Assembly (NCBI RefSeq): GCF_026126405.1
Contig: NZ_JAFMTQ010000020.1
Coordinates: forward strand, 1-40,377
Reading direction: 5' to 3'
DNA: 40,377 nt
Origin: Aureitalea sp. L0-47
GTDB taxonomy: Bacteria; Bacteroidota; Bacteroidia; Flavobacteriales; Flavobacteriaceae
Below are positions 15,228 through 27,630 of this stretch, one piece after another. Under the pieces are notes generated by a model. The model did no database searches and was not told the DNA's origin. It saw only the letters and a list, made by a program, of their open reading frames with translations. How positions within the stretch are numbered: position 1 is the first letter of the stretch; each line of letters opens with the position of its first letter. A program made the position numbers and the translations under genes.

Positions 15228-15247
15228 CAGAAAAGAAAAATTGAAAA

Positions 15248-17652
<2,405 letters not shown>

Positions 17653-17669
17653 TTTTTTCAAGAGTTTCA

Positions 17670-17677
17670 CAAAAATA
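17670..17677 (-). promoter_or_regulatory. Promoter -7 box for carA-eno
   Basis: Minus strand reads TATTTTTG, matching TAnnTTTG, 17 bases before the carA ATG and just after the T-tract of the rplQ terminator. A TTG lies 15 bases upstream, closer than the usual 19-21, so the -33 element is unclear. Confidence 0.5.
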
Positions 17678-17680
17678 ACA

Positions 17681-17714
17681 TAAAAAAAGGGACAAGCTTT
17701 AAAACTCGTCCCTT
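17681..17714 (-). terminator. Rho-independent terminator after rplQ
   Basis: Minus strand AAGGGAC (17714-17708) pairs with GTCCCTT (17693-17687), followed by seven T. It closes the alpha-type ribosomal operon 24 bp after the rplQ stop. Confidence 0.88.
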
Positions 17715-17738
17715 AGTTATTTACAAATGAATGTTCAT

Positions 17739-18218
17739 TTATTCTTCTTCTTTTGTCGCTTTAGTTTCGGCGGCCGGAGCAGCAGCTGTTGCTTTTCCTC
17801 CACCTCTTCTGCTACGTCTGGTTGATTTCTTCTTGCCAGGCTTTCCAGCATTGTACAATTCGTTGTAATCAACCAATTCGATCATTGCCATATCGGCGTT
17901 ATCTCCCAATCGATTACCCAATTTTATAATTCGGGTGTAACCTCCCGGGCGATCCCCAACCTTTGTCGCTACTTCTCTGAATAATTCAGTTACAGCTTCC
18001 TTCTGACGAAGTTTGCTAAATACGATACGACGATTGTGGGTAGTATCAACTTTCGACTTAGTCACCAACGGCTCAACAAATTGCTTAAGGGCTTTCGCCT
18101 TTGCCACAGTAGTATTGATTCGTTTGTGCTCAATCAGGGAACATGCCATATTGGCTAGCATCGCTTTACGATGTGCTGTCTTTCTTCCCAGGTGATTTAC
18201 TTTTTTTCCGTGTCTCAT
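17739..18218 (-). CDS. rplQ: 50S ribosomal protein L17
   Basis: A 159-residue large-subunit protein located near the peptide exit tunnel. It begins with the highly conserved [20 protein letters not shown], and [30 protein letters not shown] marks the end of the core. The Ala/Lys/Glu-rich tail from about 125 ([25 protein letters not shown]) extends beyond the E. coli protein and is usual in Bacteroidetes. It is the last gene of the alpha operon, following rpoA after 73 bp, and a terminator follows. Confidence 0.98.
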   Translation of the reverse strand: MRHGKKVNHLGRKTAHRKAMLANMACSLIEHKRINTTVAKAKALKQFVEPLVTKSKVDTTHNRRIVFSKLRQKEAVTELFREVATKVGDRPGGYTRIIKLGNRLGDNADMAMIELVDYNELYNAGKPGKKKSTRRSRRGGGKATAAAPAAETKATKEEE

Positions 18219-18291
18219 GACATTTTCATTTAATCATCATCTTGCTACCAAACCCCATAGCACGAGCTACAAAGGAGCAAAATATGATGGA

Positions 18292-19284
18292 TTAGTCTTT
18301 ATCTAATTTATATTTTGAAAGGTCCATTCCAAAGCTCAGGCCTTTCACGCTTACTAGTTCTTCAAGTTCCGTAAGGGATTTCTTTCCGAAGTTTCTGAAC
18401 TTCATCAAGTCATTCTTGTTATACGAAACCAGGTCACCAAGCGTATCTACCTCAGCTGCTTTCAAACAGTTCAGGGCACGAACACTCAGGTCCATATCCA
18501 CAAGCTTGGTTTTCAGTAACTGTCGCATGTGTAATGATTCCTCATCATATGTTTCAGTTTGAGCGATCTCATCGGCCTCAAGGGTGATGCGCTCGTCGCT
18601 GAACAACATAAAGTGATGGATTAGTGTCTTAGCCGCTTCAGTAAGTGCATCTTTCGGATGGATCGATCCATCAGTGATGATCTCGAAAACCAGTTTTTCA
18701 TAGTCGGTTTTCTGCTCTACACGATAGTTCTCAATGCTATACTTCACATTCTTGATAGGTGTGTAGATAGAATCGGTAAAGATGGTACCTAGAGGTGCAT
18801 TTGCTTTTTTGTTCTCTTCAGCAGGAACATAACCTCTACCTTTTTCGATAGTGATCTCAAAGTTCAGGTTTACCTTGGGGTCCATATTACAAACCACTAG
18901 GTCCGGGTTAAGAACCTGGAATCCTGAAATGAATTTCTGGAAATCTCCGGCGGTAAGTTGCTGTGCTCCCGAAACAGAAACTGTTACGGTTTCGTTATCG
19001 ATCTCATCGATCTGACGCTTGAAGCGAATTTGCTTAAGGTTCAGGATGATCTCAGTAACGTCTTCAACAACACCAGCGATAGTCGAAAATTCGTGGTCAA
19101 CTCCTTCAATACGAACTGAAGTAATTGCAAATCCCTCTAGTGAGGAAAGTAATACTCGTCTTAGTGCGTTACCAATTGTCAATCCGTAACCAGGCTCCAA
19201 AGGGCGAAATTCGAATTTCCCCTCGAAGTCTGTCGAGTTGATCATGATAACTTTATCAGGCTTTTGAAAACTAAATACTGCCAT
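18292..19284 (-). CDS. rpoA: RNA polymerase alpha subunit
   Basis: A 330-residue subunit that dimerises to start assembly of RNA polymerase. The N-terminal domain (about 1-230) has the signature [19 protein letters not shown] and [19 protein letters not shown]. The C-terminal domain (about 250-325) has two helix-hairpin-helix-like segments ([21 protein letters not shown] and [19 protein letters not shown]) that contact UP elements and activators. The linker holds [12 protein letters not shown]. It follows rpsD after 21 bp, as in most bacteria. Confidence 0.98.
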   Translation of the reverse strand: MAVFSFQKPDKVIMINSTDFEGKFEFRPLEPGYGLTIGNALRRVLLSSLEGFAITSVRIEGVDHEFSTIAGVVEDVTEIILNLKQIRFKRQIDEIDNETVTVSVSGAQQLTAGDFQKFISGFQVLNPDLVVCNMDPKVNLNFEITIEKGRGYVPAEENKKANAPLGTIFTDSIYTPIKNVKYSIENYRVEQKTDYEKLVFEIITDGSIHPKDALTEAAKTLIHHFMLFSDERITLEADEIAQTETYDEESLHMRQLLKTKLVDMDLSVRALNCLKAAEVDTLGDLVSYNKNDLMKFRNFGKKSLTELEELVSVKGLSFGMDLSKYKLDKD

Positions 19285-19305
19285 AGTGTGACTCCTCTGT
19301 TTTTA

Positions 19306-19911
19306 TTATTTAGAATAAAGTTCAACGATGAACTGTTCGTTGATGTTTTCCGGGATCTGCAGACGCTGAGGAACGGAAACATAAGTCCCTTCCATAGTTT
19401 CAGCGTTCCAGGTGATCCACTCATAAACGTGATTGGCGTTTGCCATCGAATCCTGGATAGCTTCGAGAGATTTTGACTTCTCACGAACTCCAATAACATC
19501 TCCAGGCTTACACTGGAATGATGGGATGTTCACTTTTTCACCGTTAACCGTGATGTGTCTGTGAGAAACTAATTGTCTTGCAGCACGACGACTAGGAGCA
19601 ATTCCCATTCGGTATACTACATTGTCTAATCTTCCTTCACAAAGCTGAAGCAACACCTCACCGGTAATTCCGGGAGAAGCAGTTGCTTTTTTAAACATAT
19701 TTCTGAACTGACGCTCAAGGATACCATAGGTATATTTAGCCTTTTGCTTTTCAGCCAGCTGAATTGCGTATTCTGATTTTTTCCCACGACGACGGTTGTT
19801 TCCGTGCTGTCCCGGAGGGTAATTTCTTTTTTCGAAAGACTTATCGTCTCCGAAGATCGCCTCTCCGAATTTACGGGCGATTTTAGTTTTTGGACCAGTA
19901 TATCTTGCCAT
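19306..19911 (-). CDS. rpsD: 30S ribosomal protein S4
   Basis: A 201-residue 16S rRNA-binding assembly protein. [21 protein letters not shown] begins the N-terminal domain, which lacks the zinc-binding cysteines found in some S4 proteins. The S4 RNA-binding domain has [32 protein letters not shown]. The C-terminus FIVELYSK is complete. An 86-bp gap separates it from rpsK, the second longest inside the alpha cluster; in E. coli S4 represses this operon by binding a leader, but I cannot show that here. Confidence 0.98.
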   Translation of the reverse strand: MARYTGPKTKIARKFGEAIFGDDKSFEKRNYPPGQHGNNRRRGKKSEYAIQLAEKQKAKYTYGILERQFRNMFKKATASPGITGEVLLQLCEGRLDNVVYRMGIAPSRRAARQLVSHRHITVNGEKVNIPSFQCKPGDVIGVREKSKSLEAIQDSMANANHVYEWITWNAETMEGTYVSVPQRLQIPENINEQFIVELYSK

Positions 19912-19997
19912 TTTTAATTGATTATGAAGGTAGAACTAAATTAAGGTCTTCACTATCCTCTAGCTCCGTTTGTCCTTCAGATTGATATTAATTGAAA

Positions 19998-20396
19998 TTA
20001 TACTCTACGTCTTTTTGGAGGACGGCAGCCATTGTGCGGCATTGGAGTAACGTCGATGATCTCGGTTACCTCAACTCCGGCGTTGTGAATAGATCTGATA
20101 GCAGATTCTCTACCATTTCCAGGTCCCTTCACGTATACCTTCACTTTGCGCAATCCTGCTTCTTTTGCTACGCTTACTGCGTCTTCAGCAGCTAACTGAG
20201 CAGCGTAAGGTGTGTTCTTCTTAGATCCTCGGAAGCCCATTTTACCGGCCGAAGACCAAGAGATCACATCTCCGTTCTTATTGGTAAGGGAAATGATGAT
20301 ATTATTGAAAGAAGCTGTTACATGAGCTTCCCCAACCGATTCAACATTCACCTTTCTTTTTCTAGTACCTTTTCCTTTTGAGCCAGTCTTTGCCAT
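19998..20396 (-). CDS. rpsK: 30S ribosomal protein S11
   Basis: A 132-residue platform protein of the small subunit that helps form the mRNA exit channel with S7. Conserved features are [43 protein letters not shown] and the basic end [19 protein letters not shown] basic N-terminal extension ([13 protein letters not shown]) is usual. It follows rpsM after 11 bp. Confidence 0.98.
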   Translation of the reverse strand: MAKTGSKGKGTRKRKVNVESVGEAHVTASFNNIIISLTNKNGDVISWSSAGKMGFRGSKKNTPYAAQLAAEDAVSVAKEAGLRKVKVYVKGPGNGRESAIRSIHNAGVEVTEIIDVTPMPHNGCRPPKRRRV

Positions 20397-20407
20397 ATCT
20401 CTAGGTA

Positions 20408-20782
20408 TTATTTAGTTGCTTTCTTCTTATTAGCAACAGTTTTACGTTTTCCTTTTCTCGTTCTGGAATTGTTCTTAGTACGTTGTCCACGTAAAGGAAG
20501 ACCAATTCTGTGACGAATACCTCTGTAACATCCGATGTCCATCAAGCGTTTAATACTCAATTGAACTTCGCTACGTAATTCACCTTCGATCTTATAAGAC
20601 CCAACGGCTTCACGAATCTTCCCGATCTCTTCATCGTCCCATTCGTTTACCTTTTTGTCTTCACTAACTCCGGCTTCTTTCAGTACCTCCTGAGCGCGGC
20701 TCTTGCCAACACCATAGATGTACGTTAACGCGATTACACCCCTTTTATAATTAGGAATATCTACACCTGCGATTCTTGCCAT
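20408..20782 (-). CDS. rpsM: 30S ribosomal protein S13
   Basis: A 124-residue small-subunit head protein that contacts the P-site tRNA and forms a bridge to the large subunit. [26 protein letters not shown] is typical, and [28 protein letters not shown] is the conserved RNA-binding C-terminal segment. It starts 3 bp after the rpmJ stop. Confidence 0.98.
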   Translation of the reverse strand: MARIAGVDIPNYKRGVIALTYIYGVGKSRAQEVLKEAGVSEDKKVNEWDDEEIGKIREAVGSYKIEGELRSEVQLSIKRLMDIGCYRGIRHRIGLPLRGQRTKNNSRTRKGKRKTVANKKKATK

Positions 20783-20785
20783 AAC

Positions 20786-20902
20786 TTATCCTTGTCTTTG
20801 TTTGAACCTAGGGTTCTTTTTGTTAATTACATATAATCTGCCCTTCCTGCGAACGATCTTGCAGTCGGCACTTCTTTTCTTAATGGAAGCTCTTACTTTC
20901 AT
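20786..20902 (-). CDS. rpmJ: 50S ribosomal protein L36
   Basis: A 38-residue protein that I translated directly: [20 protein letters not shown], then [18 protein letters not shown] and TAA. It binds 23S rRNA near the peptidyl-transferase region. Only one cysteine is present (residue 14), so the Cys3-His zinc site of the classical form is absent; this is the zinc-independent version. It lies between infA and rpsM, as in many bacteria, with a 122-bp gap to infA. Confidence 0.96.
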   Translation of the reverse strand: MKVRASIKKRSADCKIVRRKGRLYVINKKNPRFKQRQG

Positions 20903-20986
20903 CTCTTCTAATTTTTTCCTTTTTCTAAATTGTAAAAAAATTATTCAGATTCAGGAATTCACTTTTATTCTTTAATTAGTATGATA

Positions 20987-21011
20987 AGCTTTTAATTAAA
21001 CAATAAAAGCT
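20987..21011 (-). other. Hairpin in the infA-rpmJ gap
   Basis: AGCTTTTA at 20987-20994 and TAAAAGCT at 21004-21011 form an eight-pair, mostly A/T stem. No T-tract follows on the minus strand, so it is not a convincing terminator. The 122-bp gap around it is A/T-rich with no other gene. Confidence 0.35.
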
Positions 21012-21024
21012 CATTTTATAACTT

Positions 21025-21240
21025 CTAGTACCTGTATGTTATACGAGCCTTGGTTAAATCGTAAGGGCTCATTTCTAATTTCACTTTATCTCCGGGTAAT
21101 AACTTGATGTAGTGCATGCGCATCTTACCCGAAATATGCGCGGTAACAATATGACCGTTTTCCAATTCTACACGGAACATTGCATTAGACAATGCCTCTA
21201 CAATGGTCCCATCTTGTTCAATTGCTGGTTGTTTTGCCAT
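21025..21240 (-). CDS. infA: Translation initiation factor IF-1
   Basis: A 71-residue single OB-fold (S1-like) protein that occupies the ribosomal A site during initiation. Recognised by [59 protein letters not shown]-type sequence and the end [10 protein letters not shown]. It starts 2 bp after the secY stop; adk and map, which lie between these genes in many bacteria, are absent. Confidence 0.98.
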   Translation of the reverse strand: MAKQPAIEQDGTIVEALSNAMFRVELENGHIVTAHISGKMRMHYIKLLPGDKVKLEMSPYDLTKARITYRY

Positions 21241-21242
21241 AA

Positions 21243-22595
21243 TTATGCTACTGCTTTTCTATTTTTACCTGACTTCATCAAACCGTCGTAGTGACGATTC
21301 AACAAGTACGAATTAATCTGTTGCATGGTATCGATAGCAACACCTACCATAATAAGTAGTGATGTACCACCGAAGAACAATCCCCATCCCTGTTGTACTC
21401 CCATTAGCTTCACCACGAAAGCCGGTGCTACAGCGAGCAACGCAAGGAACAACGAACCAGGTAGTGTGATCTGCGACATTACCCTGTCAAGGAACTCCGC
21501 GGTATCGGTACCAGGTTTAATTCCCGGGATAAATCCGCCACTACGTTTCAGATCATCGGCCATTTTATTGGTCGGTACTGTGATCGCTGTGTAGAAATAC
21601 GTAAATATGATGATCAGTACAGCAAAAACAACATTGTACCAAAGACCAAAAATATCACTAAAATTAGCCTGGATGGTTTTCGCAAATTCACTGTCCGATA
21701 AACTCGCTACCGCCGAGGGTACAAACATGATCGCCTGAGCGAAGATGATAGGCATTACCCCGGAGGCATTCAGTTTTAAAGGAATGAACTGTCGCGCTCC
21801 AAATATGTTCTTTTCATAACCACCACTTGCTGTTCTTCTGGCATACTGCACAGGGATCTTACGAACCGCCATTACAAGCATCACAGAAGCAAGGATGATA
21901 ATAAACCAAATTACCACTTCAATAAGGATCATGATCACATCACCGGCTCCGGGTTGTAATCTTGCAGCCACACTCTGAATAAAACTCTGAGGAAGCGTCG
22001 CGATGATCCCAACCATAATCAGAATAGAGATACCATTTCCGATTCCTTTGTCGGTGATCTTCTCTCCAAGCCACATTGCGAATACACAACCTGTTACAAG
22101 GATGATCACAGACGAAACGTAGAACATGGTTCCCATTCCCTGTTGTACCATTATGAAGGCATCACTTGGTACTCCCAATGCAGGTAGTCCTGCCAGGTAA
22201 CTAGGTGCCTGGATCAAACAGATACCGATAGTTAACCAACGAGTGATCTGGGTTATTTTCTTACGCCCACTTTCACCTTCTTTTTGTAATTTCTGAAGGT
22301 AAGGAACTGCAATCTGCATTAATTGCACAACAATGGAGGCCGATATATACGGCATAATCCCTAAAGCAAATACGGAAGCATTCGCGAAGGCTCCACCGGT
22401 AAAGGCATTTAAAAGCCCTCCAATTCCACCGGCATCGAACTTCCCTGCAAATTCAGCAAGTTTGGAAGCATCAATCCCAGGAAGCGTTACCTGTGCACCA
22501 AAACGGTATACCAATAATAGTCCGAGGGTTACAACGATACGATCACGTAATTCCTCGATCTTAAAAACATTCTTTATGGTTTCTATAAACTTCAT
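21243..22595 (-). CDS. secY: Protein translocase subunit SecY
   Basis: A 450-residue inner-membrane channel protein of the Sec pathway with about ten hydrophobic segments. Typical stretches: [24 protein letters not shown] (helix 1), the plug-like [72 protein letters not shown] and the C-terminal loop around [21 protein letters not shown]. Length is normal. It is placed after rplO in the spc operon, 13 bp downstream. Confidence 0.98.
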   Translation of the reverse strand: MKFIETIKNVFKIEELRDRIVVTLGLLLVYRFGAQVTLPGIDASKLAEFAGKFDAGGIGGLLNAFTGGAFANASVFALGIMPYISASIVVQLMQIAVPYLQKLQKEGESGRKKITQITRWLTIGICLIQAPSYLAGLPALGVPSDAFIMVQQGMGTMFYVSSVIILVTGCVFAMWLGEKITDKGIGNGISILIMVGIIATLPQSFIQSVAARLQPGAGDVIMILIEVVIWFIIILASVMLVMAVRKIPVQYARRTASGGYEKNIFGARQFIPLKLNASGVMPIIFAQAIMFVPSAVASLSDSEFAKTIQANFSDIFGLWYNVVFAVLIIIFTYFYTAITVPTNKMADDLKRSGGFIPGIKPGTDTAEFLDRVMSQITLPGSLFLALLAVAPAFVVKLMGVQQGWGLFFGGTSLLIMVGVAIDTMQQINSYLLNRHYDGLMKSGKNRKAVA

Positions 22596-22608
22596 TGGTG
22601 CGTTTTAT

Positions 22609-23061
22609 TTATAAGGTTACTGCTTCACCACCGGCAGCTTCAATCGCTTCTTTCGCTGAGGCAGAAAACTTATGTGCAGATACTTTCAGCTTGGCTTTCA
22701 ATTCTCCTCTTCCCAGGATCTTCACCATTTCATTCTTTCCAGCCAAACGAAGACTTACAAATGTATCAAAGTCTACTGTATCCTTAATCTTCTTGTCATC
22801 CACTAGTTTCTGAAGAGTGTCCAGGTTCACTCCCTGGTACTCTTTGCGGTTAATATTCGTGAATCCGAATTTAGGAACACGACGCTGCAATGGCATCTGT
22901 CCACCTTCGAATCCTAATTTCTTAGAATATCCGGAACGTGACTTCGCACCTTTGTGCCCACGACCTGAAGTTCCGGCTTTACCGGACCCCTGGCCTCGCC
23001 CTACTCGCTTTCCCTGTCTGCTGACAGAACCGTCTGCTGGTTTTAAGTTACTTAAATCCAT
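22609..23061 (-). CDS. rplO: 50S ribosomal protein L15
   Basis: A 150-residue large-subunit protein. The start at 23061 ([27 protein letters not shown]) is the family N-terminus; the ATG 24 bp upstream at 23085 is in frame but lies inside rpm[36 protein letters not shown] is the conserved basic extension. It follows rpmD after 10 bp. Confidence 0.97.
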   Translation of the reverse strand: MDLSNLKPADGSVSRQGKRVGRGQGSGKAGTSGRGHKGAKSRSGYSKKLGFEGGQMPLQRRVPKFGFTNINRKEYQGVNLDTLQKLVDDKKIKDTVDFDTFVSLRLAGKNEMVKILGRGELKAKLKVSAHKFSASAKEAIEAAGGEAVTL

Positions 23062-23071
23062 TCTTTTTATC

Positions 23072-23251
23072 TTAAGCGGTTTCAATAGAAACCAAGTGTT
23101 TTACTTTATTTACCATACCAAGAATATTTGGCGTGTCGTCATGCTCTACCGTCTGACCGATGCGCTTAAGGCCTAAAGCTTCAAGCGTACGCTTTTGGTT
23201 TTTGGTGCGATTGATCGCACTTTTAACCTTTGTTACTTTAATCTTTGCCAT
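23072..23251 (-). CDS. rpmD: 50S ribosomal protein L30
   Basis: A 59-residue protein translated directly from the minus strand: [20 protein letters not shown], then [20 protein letters not shown] and [19 protein letters not shown], then TAA. It is a globular large-subunit protein dispensable in some lineages but kept here in its usual place between rpsE and rplO. Confidence 0.96.
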   Translation of the reverse strand: MAKIKVTKVKSAINRTKNQKRTLEALGLKRIGQTVEHDDTPNILGMVNKVKHLVSIETA

Positions 23252-23262
23252 TTTCTTGTCTT

Positions 23263-23787
23263 TTATCCTTTAAACAATTTGTCCAGAGAAATCCCTCTTT
23301 GCTTCGCTACCATCTGGGCACTTCTCAATTGAAGTAGTGCATCGAAGGTTGCTTTTACCACGTTGTGTGGGTTTGAAGATCCCTGAGACTTTGAAAGTAC
23401 ATCGTGAACTCCTACTGCTTCCAATACAGCCCTTACCGCACCACCGGCGATTACCCCGGTACCGGGAGCCGCTGGCAACAATGTAACACGGGCTCCACCG
23501 TATTTACCTTTTTGTTCGTGTGGAAGAGTTGCTTTATTCAACGGGATTCTCACTAGGTTTTTCTTCGCGTCTTCAATGGCTTTAGCGATCGCACTGGCAA
23601 CATCCTTCGACTTACCAAGTCCTTGACCAACAACTCCATTTTCGTCCCCAACAACTACAATAGCTGAAAATCCGAAAGCTCTACCCCCTTTGGTTACTTT
23701 GGTTACACGTTGTACACCTACCAATCGGTCCTTTAATTCAAGACCACCGGGTTTTACTGTTTCTACGTTTTTATAATCCTGATACAT
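23263..23787 (-). CDS. rpsE: 30S ribosomal protein S5
   Basis: A 174-residue small-subunit protein important for decoding accuracy. The N-terminal double-stranded RNA-binding-like domain has [46 protein letters not shown], and the C-terminal domain has [47 protein letters not shown]. It lies 5 bp after rplR. Confidence 0.98.
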   Translation of the reverse strand: MYQDYKNVETVKPGGLELKDRLVGVQRVTKVTKGGRAFGFSAIVVVGDENGVVGQGLGKSKDVASAIAKAIEDAKKNLVRIPLNKATLPHEQKGKYGGARVTLLPAAPGTGVIAGGAVRAVLEAVGVHDVLSKSQGSSNPHNVVKATFDALLQLRSAQMVAKQRGISLDKLFKG

Positions 23788-23792
23788 AGTTC

Positions 23793-24149
23793 TTAAAATT
23801 TAAGACCGCCTTCGCGAGCCCCTTCAGCTAATGATTTAACTCTTCCATGGTATAAATACCCACCTCTGTCGAAAGACACAACCTCTACTCCGGCTTTTTG
23901 GGCTTTCTCTGCGATAGCCTTTCCTACCAGTTTAGCAGCTTCTGTCTTATTCACCTTAGTGGCGTCTATATCTTTATCTCTTGAAGATGCAGCAGTAATC
24001 GTAACTCCGGAAACATCGTCAATAAGTTGTGCATAGATCTCTTTATTACTTCTGAAGACAGCCAAACGCGGACGCTCAGCCGTTCCTGAAACCGTCTTAC
24101 GGATTCGGAATCGAATTCGATCTCTTCTATCGTTCTTTGATAATGCCAT
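23793..24149 (-). CDS. rplR: 50S ribosomal protein L18
   Basis: A 118-residue 5S rRNA-binding protein. [45 protein letters not shown] and the end [26 protein letters not shown] are diagnostic. Spacing to rplF is 11 bp. Confidence 0.98.
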   Translation of the reverse strand: MALSKNDRRDRIRFRIRKTVSGTAERPRLAVFRSNKEIYAQLIDDVSGVTITAASSRDKDIDATKVNKTEAAKLVGKAIAEKAQKAGVEVVSFDRGGYLYHGRVKSLAEGAREGGLKF

Positions 24150-24160
24150 AACTTTATTTC

Positions 24161-24703
24161 TTATGCAGACTTACCTGCTTTTCTTCTAATTTGTTCACCT
24201 ACAAACTTGATTCCTTTTCCTTTGTAAGGCTCAGGCTTACGGAACGAACGGATCTTAGCCGCTACCTGTCCCACAAGTTGCTTGTCGTGTGATGTTAATT
24301 TTACGATCGGGTTCTTACCTTTTTCAGAAACCGTTTCTATTTTTACTTCAGGAGCGATGTCCAACACTATATTGTGCGAGAATCCAATTGCCAAATCCAG
24401 TTTCTGACCCTGGTTTGAAGCTCTGTAACCTACTCCAACCAATTCCAGTTCCTTGGACCAACCTTCAGAAACACCTTTAATCATGTTATTGACTAACGAT
24501 CTGTATAGACCGTGCTTCGCTTTGTGATCTTTTGCCTCGGAAGGACGGTTCACAATTACGTTTCCGTCTTCCACTCTTACGCTAACTCCGTCAAAATCCT
24601 GAGTCAACTCGCCTAATTTCCCTTTTACAGTGATTACGTTGTCGTTTACTTCAACGGTCACTCCTTCAGGAATCGCTACCGGGTTATTACCTATTCTTGA
24701 CAT
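24161..24703 (-). CDS. rplF: 50S ribosomal protein L6
   Basis: A 180-residue large-subunit protein near the factor-binding site, made of two similar domains. [33 protein letters not shown] starts the first, and the family signature [25 protein letters not shown] ends the second. Spacing to rpsH is 18 bp. Confidence 0.98.
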   Translation of the reverse strand: MSRIGNNPVAIPEGVTVEVNDNVITVKGKLGELTQDFDGVSVRVEDGNVIVNRPSEAKDHKAKHGLYRSLVNNMIKGVSEGWSKELELVGVGYRASNQGQKLDLAIGFSHNIVLDIAPEVKIETVSEKGKNPIVKLTSHDKQLVGQVAAKIRSFRKPEPYKGKGIKFVGEQIRRKAGKSA

Positions 24704-24721
24704 TTCTTCGCTGTCTTAATT

Positions 24722-25123
24722 TTAGTATACGTAACAAAGTACTTCTCCACCAACATTCTGAGACTCTGCTTGCTTACCTGTCATAACTCCTGCTGAAGTA
24801 GACACGATAGCAATTCCAAGTCCGTTTAGAATTCTTGGCATTTCGTTAGCACTTGAATATTTACGTAAACCGGGTTTACTAATTCGTTGCATTCTTTTGA
24901 TCACCGGATCTTTAGTGAGCTTGTCATATTTCAAAGCGATCTTAATAGTTCCCTGAGGACCTTTCTCATCTTCGAATTTGTAGCTCAGGATATAACCCTG
25001 GTCGAACAATATTTTCGTGATCTCTCTTTTAAGATTGGAAGCCGGCACCTCAACTACGCGGTGTCCTGCTTTCACTGCATTTCTAACTCTGGTTAGATAA
25101 TCTGCGATCGGATCTGTTGTCAT
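24722..25123 (-). CDS. rpsH: 30S ribosomal protein S8
   Basis: A 133-residue central-domain assembly protein of the small subunit. TTDPIADYLTRVRNAVKAGHRVVEVPASNLKREI starts it, and the signature GIAIVSTSAGVMTGKQAESQNVGGEVLCYVY ends it. A 66-bp gap with a small hairpin precedes it, unusually long within this cluster. Confidence 0.98.
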   Translation of the reverse strand: MTTDPIADYLTRVRNAVKAGHRVVEVPASNLKREITKILFDQGYILSYKFEDEKGPQGTIKIALKYDKLTKDPVIKRMQRISKPGLRKYSSANEMPRILNGLGIAIVSTSAGVMTGKQAESQNVGGEVLCYVY

Positions 25124-25158
25124 TTATTTCTATTTACGATAGTGGTTTTCGTTCTACT

Positions 25159-25172
25159 GGTTTGAACAAACC
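25159..25172. other. Short palindrome in the rpsN-rpsH gap
   Basis: GGTTTGAACAAACC is a near-perfect inverted repeat able to form a five-pair stem with a four-base loop. It sits in the middle of the 66-bp gap, one of the longer gaps in the spc part. Function unknown. Confidence 0.35.
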
Positions 25173-25189
25173 TTCTACCTGTTACTAAT

Positions 25190-25459
25190 TTACCAGCTTG
25201 CTTTGCGTACTCCTGGGATCAATCCTTTGTTTGCCATTTCACGGAACATTACACGTGAAAGTCCGAATTGTCTCATATACCCTTTAGGTCTTCCAGTTAG
25301 TTTGCAACGATTGTGCTTACGTACCGGAGAAGAGTTCTTTGGTAACTTCTGAAGTCCTTCCCAGTCGCCGGCTTCTTTCAAAGCCTTGCGCTTTTCGGCG
25401 TACTTCTCAACCATTTTTGCTCTTTTAACCTCACGGGCTTTCATTGATTCTTTAGCCAT
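25190..25459 (-). CDS. rpsN: 30S ribosomal protein S14
   Basis: An 89-residue small-subunit head protein of the long, zinc-independent type. It has [40 protein letters not shown] and the conserved [39 protein letters not shown]; only one cysteine is present, so there is no zinc finger. It follows rplE after 3 bp. Confidence 0.98.
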   Translation of the reverse strand: MAKESMKAREVKRAKMVEKYAEKRKALKEAGDWEGLQKLPKNSSPVRKHNRCKLTGRPKGYMRQFGLSRVMFREMANKGLIPGVRKASW

Positions 25460-25462
25460 CTC

Positions 25463-26014
25463 TTAGTTCTTTTTAAAAGGTAATCCCAATTCTGCTAATA
25501 ATGATTTTGCTTCTTTATCGGTCTTGGCAGAAGTCACGAAAGTAATATTCATACCTTCGATCTTCTTCACATTGTCGATATTGATCTCTTGGAAGATAAT
25601 TTGTTCAGTAACACCCAAAGAGTAGTTACCTCTTCCATCGAAACCTGTTGCCTTGATTCCGTTGAAGTCACGAATACGAGGAATAGCTGTTGTTATAAGC
25701 CTGTCCAGGAATTCGTACATACGCTCCCCTCTTAAGGTCACTTTTGTACCAATTGGCATTCCTTTACGAAGCTTAAAGTTGGACACGTCTTTCTTAGACA
25801 TTGTGGCCACAGCTTTTTGTCCTGTGATATTCGATAATTCTTCAATTGAATTATCAATGAGTTTTTTATCGGCTACGGCAGCTCCTACACCTTGAGATAC
25901 AATGATCTTTTCCAGCTTAGGCACCTGCATGATATTCTTGTAACCGAACTCATCGGTAAGAGCGTTCATTACTCTGCTCTTATATTCTTCTTTAAGTCTT
26001 GGTGTATATCCCAT
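25463..26014 (-). CDS. rplE: 50S ribosomal protein L5
   Basis: A 183-residue 5S rRNA-binding protein that contacts the P-site t[43 protein letters not shown] and [36 protein letters not shown] are characteristic, and [19 protein letters not shown] is conserved. Spacing to rplX is 2 bp. Confidence 0.98.
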   Translation of the reverse strand: MGYTPRLKEEYKSRVMNALTDEFGYKNIMQVPKLEKIIVSQGVGAAVADKKLIDNSIEELSNITGQKAVATMSKKDVSNFKLRKGMPIGTKVTLRGERMYEFLDRLITTAIPRIRDFNGIKATGFDGRGNYSLGVTEQIIFQEINIDNVKKIEGMNITFVTSAKTDKEAKSLLAELGLPFKKN

Positions 26015-26016
26015 AA

Positions 26017-26331
26017 CTATAATACTTGATTCGATTTTTTAGCAAATCGTACTTTTTTTCCATCTTCCATTCTATACCCTACACGTGTTGGCTCTCCTGA
26101 TTTAGGATCGATTAGTGAAAGGTTAGAGATATGAATAGGAGCCTCTTTTTCGGTAATTCCACCCTGAGGATTTGCCGCACTTGGCTTCTCATGCTTCTTT
26201 ACCGTATTCACTCCTTCTACTATTGCTTTGTTCTTCTCACGAAACACCCTTAGTACGCGACCTTCGGATCCCTTGTGTTCTCCTGCGATCACTACTACGT
26301 TATCTCCTGATTTTATCTTAAGCTTTGCCAT
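26017..26331 (-). CDS. rplX: 50S ribosomal protein L24
   Basis: A 104-residue assembly-initiating protein at the tunnel exit with an N-terminal KOW motif ([27 protein letters not shown]). [39 protein letters not shown] is typical of the family. Spacing to rplN is 12 bp. Confidence 0.98.
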   Translation of the reverse strand: MAKLKIKSGDNVVVIAGEHKGSEGRVLRVFREKNKAIVEGVNTVKKHEKPSAANPQGGITEKEAPIHISNLSLIDPKSGEPTRVGYRMEDGKKVRFAKKSNQVL

Positions 26332-26343
26332 CTTGATATCGCA

Positions 26344-26712
26344 TTAAAGCACCTCGGGTGCCAATGATACTATTTTCATAAATTGTTTATCACGAAGCTC
26401 TCTCGCCACTGGGCCAAATACACGTGTTCCTCTCATTTCACCCTGCGGTCCCAGAAGTACACAAGCATTGTCGTCGAAACGGATATAAGATCCGTCCGGT
26501 CTTCTTACTTCTTTCACGGTACGTACCACTACTGCGGTAGAAACGGCACCTTTTTTTATCTGTCCATTAGGCGTAGCGTCTTTAACAGTTACTACGATCT
26601 TATCTCCAATGGAAGCGTATCTTTTTTTGGTTCCGCCCAACACCCGGATACAAAGAACTTCCTTTGCTCCTGTGTTATCTGCTACTTTAAGTCTTGATTC
26701 TTGCTGTATCAT
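26344..26712 (-). CDS. rplN: 50S ribosomal protein L14
   Basis: A 122-residue interface protein. [27 protein letters not shown] opens it, and the signature [33 protein letters not shown] is complete. Length equals that of most bacteria. Spacing to rpsQ is 2 bp. Confidence 0.98.
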   Translation of the reverse strand: MIQQESRLKVADNTGAKEVLCIRVLGGTKKRYASIGDKIVVTVKDATPNGQIKKGAVSTAVVVRTVKEVRRPDGSYIRFDDNACVLLGPQGEMRGTRVFGPVARELRDKQFMKIVSLAPEVL

Positions 26713-26714
26713 GA

Positions 26715-26972
26715 TTACTTCGCTCTTTCAATGATTTCTACTAAACGCCAGCACTTGGTCTTACTCAAAGGTCGTGTTTCCATGATCTTTACAGTATCCC
26801 CTTCGTTGCAGTCGTTCTGTTCGTCGTGTGCTACGTATTTCTTCGTCTTCAAAACGAATTTCCCATACATAGGGTGCTTAACTTTTTTAGTCTCGGCAAC
26901 AACAATGGATTTTTCCATTTTGTTGCTCGTTACTACACCTATACGCTCTTTTCTTAAATTTCTGTTTTCCAT
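26715..26972 (-). CDS. rpsQ: 30S ribosomal protein S17
   Basis: An 85-residue OB-fold protein of the small subunit. [48 protein letters not shown] and [28 protein letters not shown] are diagnostic. Spacing to rpmC is 17 bp. Confidence 0.98.
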   Translation of the reverse strand: MENRNLRKERIGVVTSNKMEKSIVVAETKKVKHPMYGKFVLKTKKYVAHDEQNDCNEGDTVKIMETRPLSKTKCWRLVEIIERAK

Positions 26973-26989
26973 CTTTCAGCTTCGTACCG

Positions 26990-27181
26990 TTATTGTTCTT
27001 TTCTATTTGTTAGTTCTGTCGCAATTCTCGCAATAGCTTTTCGATGTGCTCTTAACTGAATTGGATTCTCTAACGGTGAAATGGTATGTGCCATCTTCAG
27101 GTCTGAATACGCCTGTCTAGTCTCTGCAAGTTTTTCCTGCAGTTCAGCTGTCGACGCCTGATTTATTTCTGATTGTTTCAT
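26990..27181 (-). CDS. rpmC: 50S ribosomal protein L29
   Basis: A 63-residue, two-helix protein at the tunnel exit. MKQSEINQASTAELQEKLAETRQAYSDLKMAHTISPLENPIQLRAHRKAIARIATEL is typical of the family, with a short tail NRKEQ. It lies 11 bp after rplP. Confidence 0.97.
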   Translation of the reverse strand: MKQSEINQASTAELQEKLAETRQAYSDLKMAHTISPLENPIQLRAHRKAIARIATELTNRKEQ

Positions 27182-27192
27182 CTTTCAATAAA

Positions 27193-27612
27193 TTATTCTT
27201 GATAATCTCTGGACACAATAAACTTCGTTTTTACCGGTAATTTCTGTGCAGCGAGACGCAAGGCCTCTTTTGCTGTTTCCACAGTTACACCAGATACTTC
27301 AAAGAGTATACGACCAGGTTTTACAACGGCTGCCCAATATTCGACAGCACCCTTACCTTTACCCATACGTACCTCAAGAGGCTTCTTGGTAATCGGCTTA
27401 TCCGGGAATATCATGATCCAAATGGATCCTTCCCTTTTCATATAACGGGTAGCGGCAATACGCGCAGCTTCGATCTGACGTGAGGTCACGAATTTCGAAT
27501 CTAAAGACTTGATACCGAAAGTTCCGTAAGAAAGCTGATTACCTCTTCCGGCATTTCCTTTCATCCGTCCCTTCTGTTGTTTACGGTATTTTGTTCTCTT
27601 GGGTTGTAACAT
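27193..27612 (-). CDS. rplP: 50S ribosomal protein L16
   Basis: A 139-residue protein near the A-site tRNA elbow. [38 protein letters not shown] opens it; signatures [46 protein letters not shown] are complete. Spacing to rpsC is 18 bp. Confidence 0.98.
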   Translation of the reverse strand: MLQPKRTKYRKQQKGRMKGNAGRGNQLSYGTFGIKSLDSKFVTSRQIEAARIAATRYMKREGSIWIMIFPDKPITKKPLEVRMGKGKGAVEYWAAVVKPGRILFEVSGVTVETAKEALRLAAQKLPVKTKFIVSRDYQE

Positions 27613-27630
27613 TTTCTTTTCTTTAAAAAA

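Noticed and set aside
17653-17670. GTG start for carA
   Set aside because: The GTG overlaps the perfect -7 box TATTTTTG; the ATG at 17652 gives the usual MKYQKRKKA start.
19912-19997. Possible S4-binding leader in the rpsK-rpsD gap
   Set aside because: Only a weak TGAAGG/CCTTCA pairing over a long loop is visible; no convincing structure.
23062-23085. Upstream start for rplO
   Set aside because: It overlaps the end of rpmD, and [11 protein letters not shown] is the family N-terminus.
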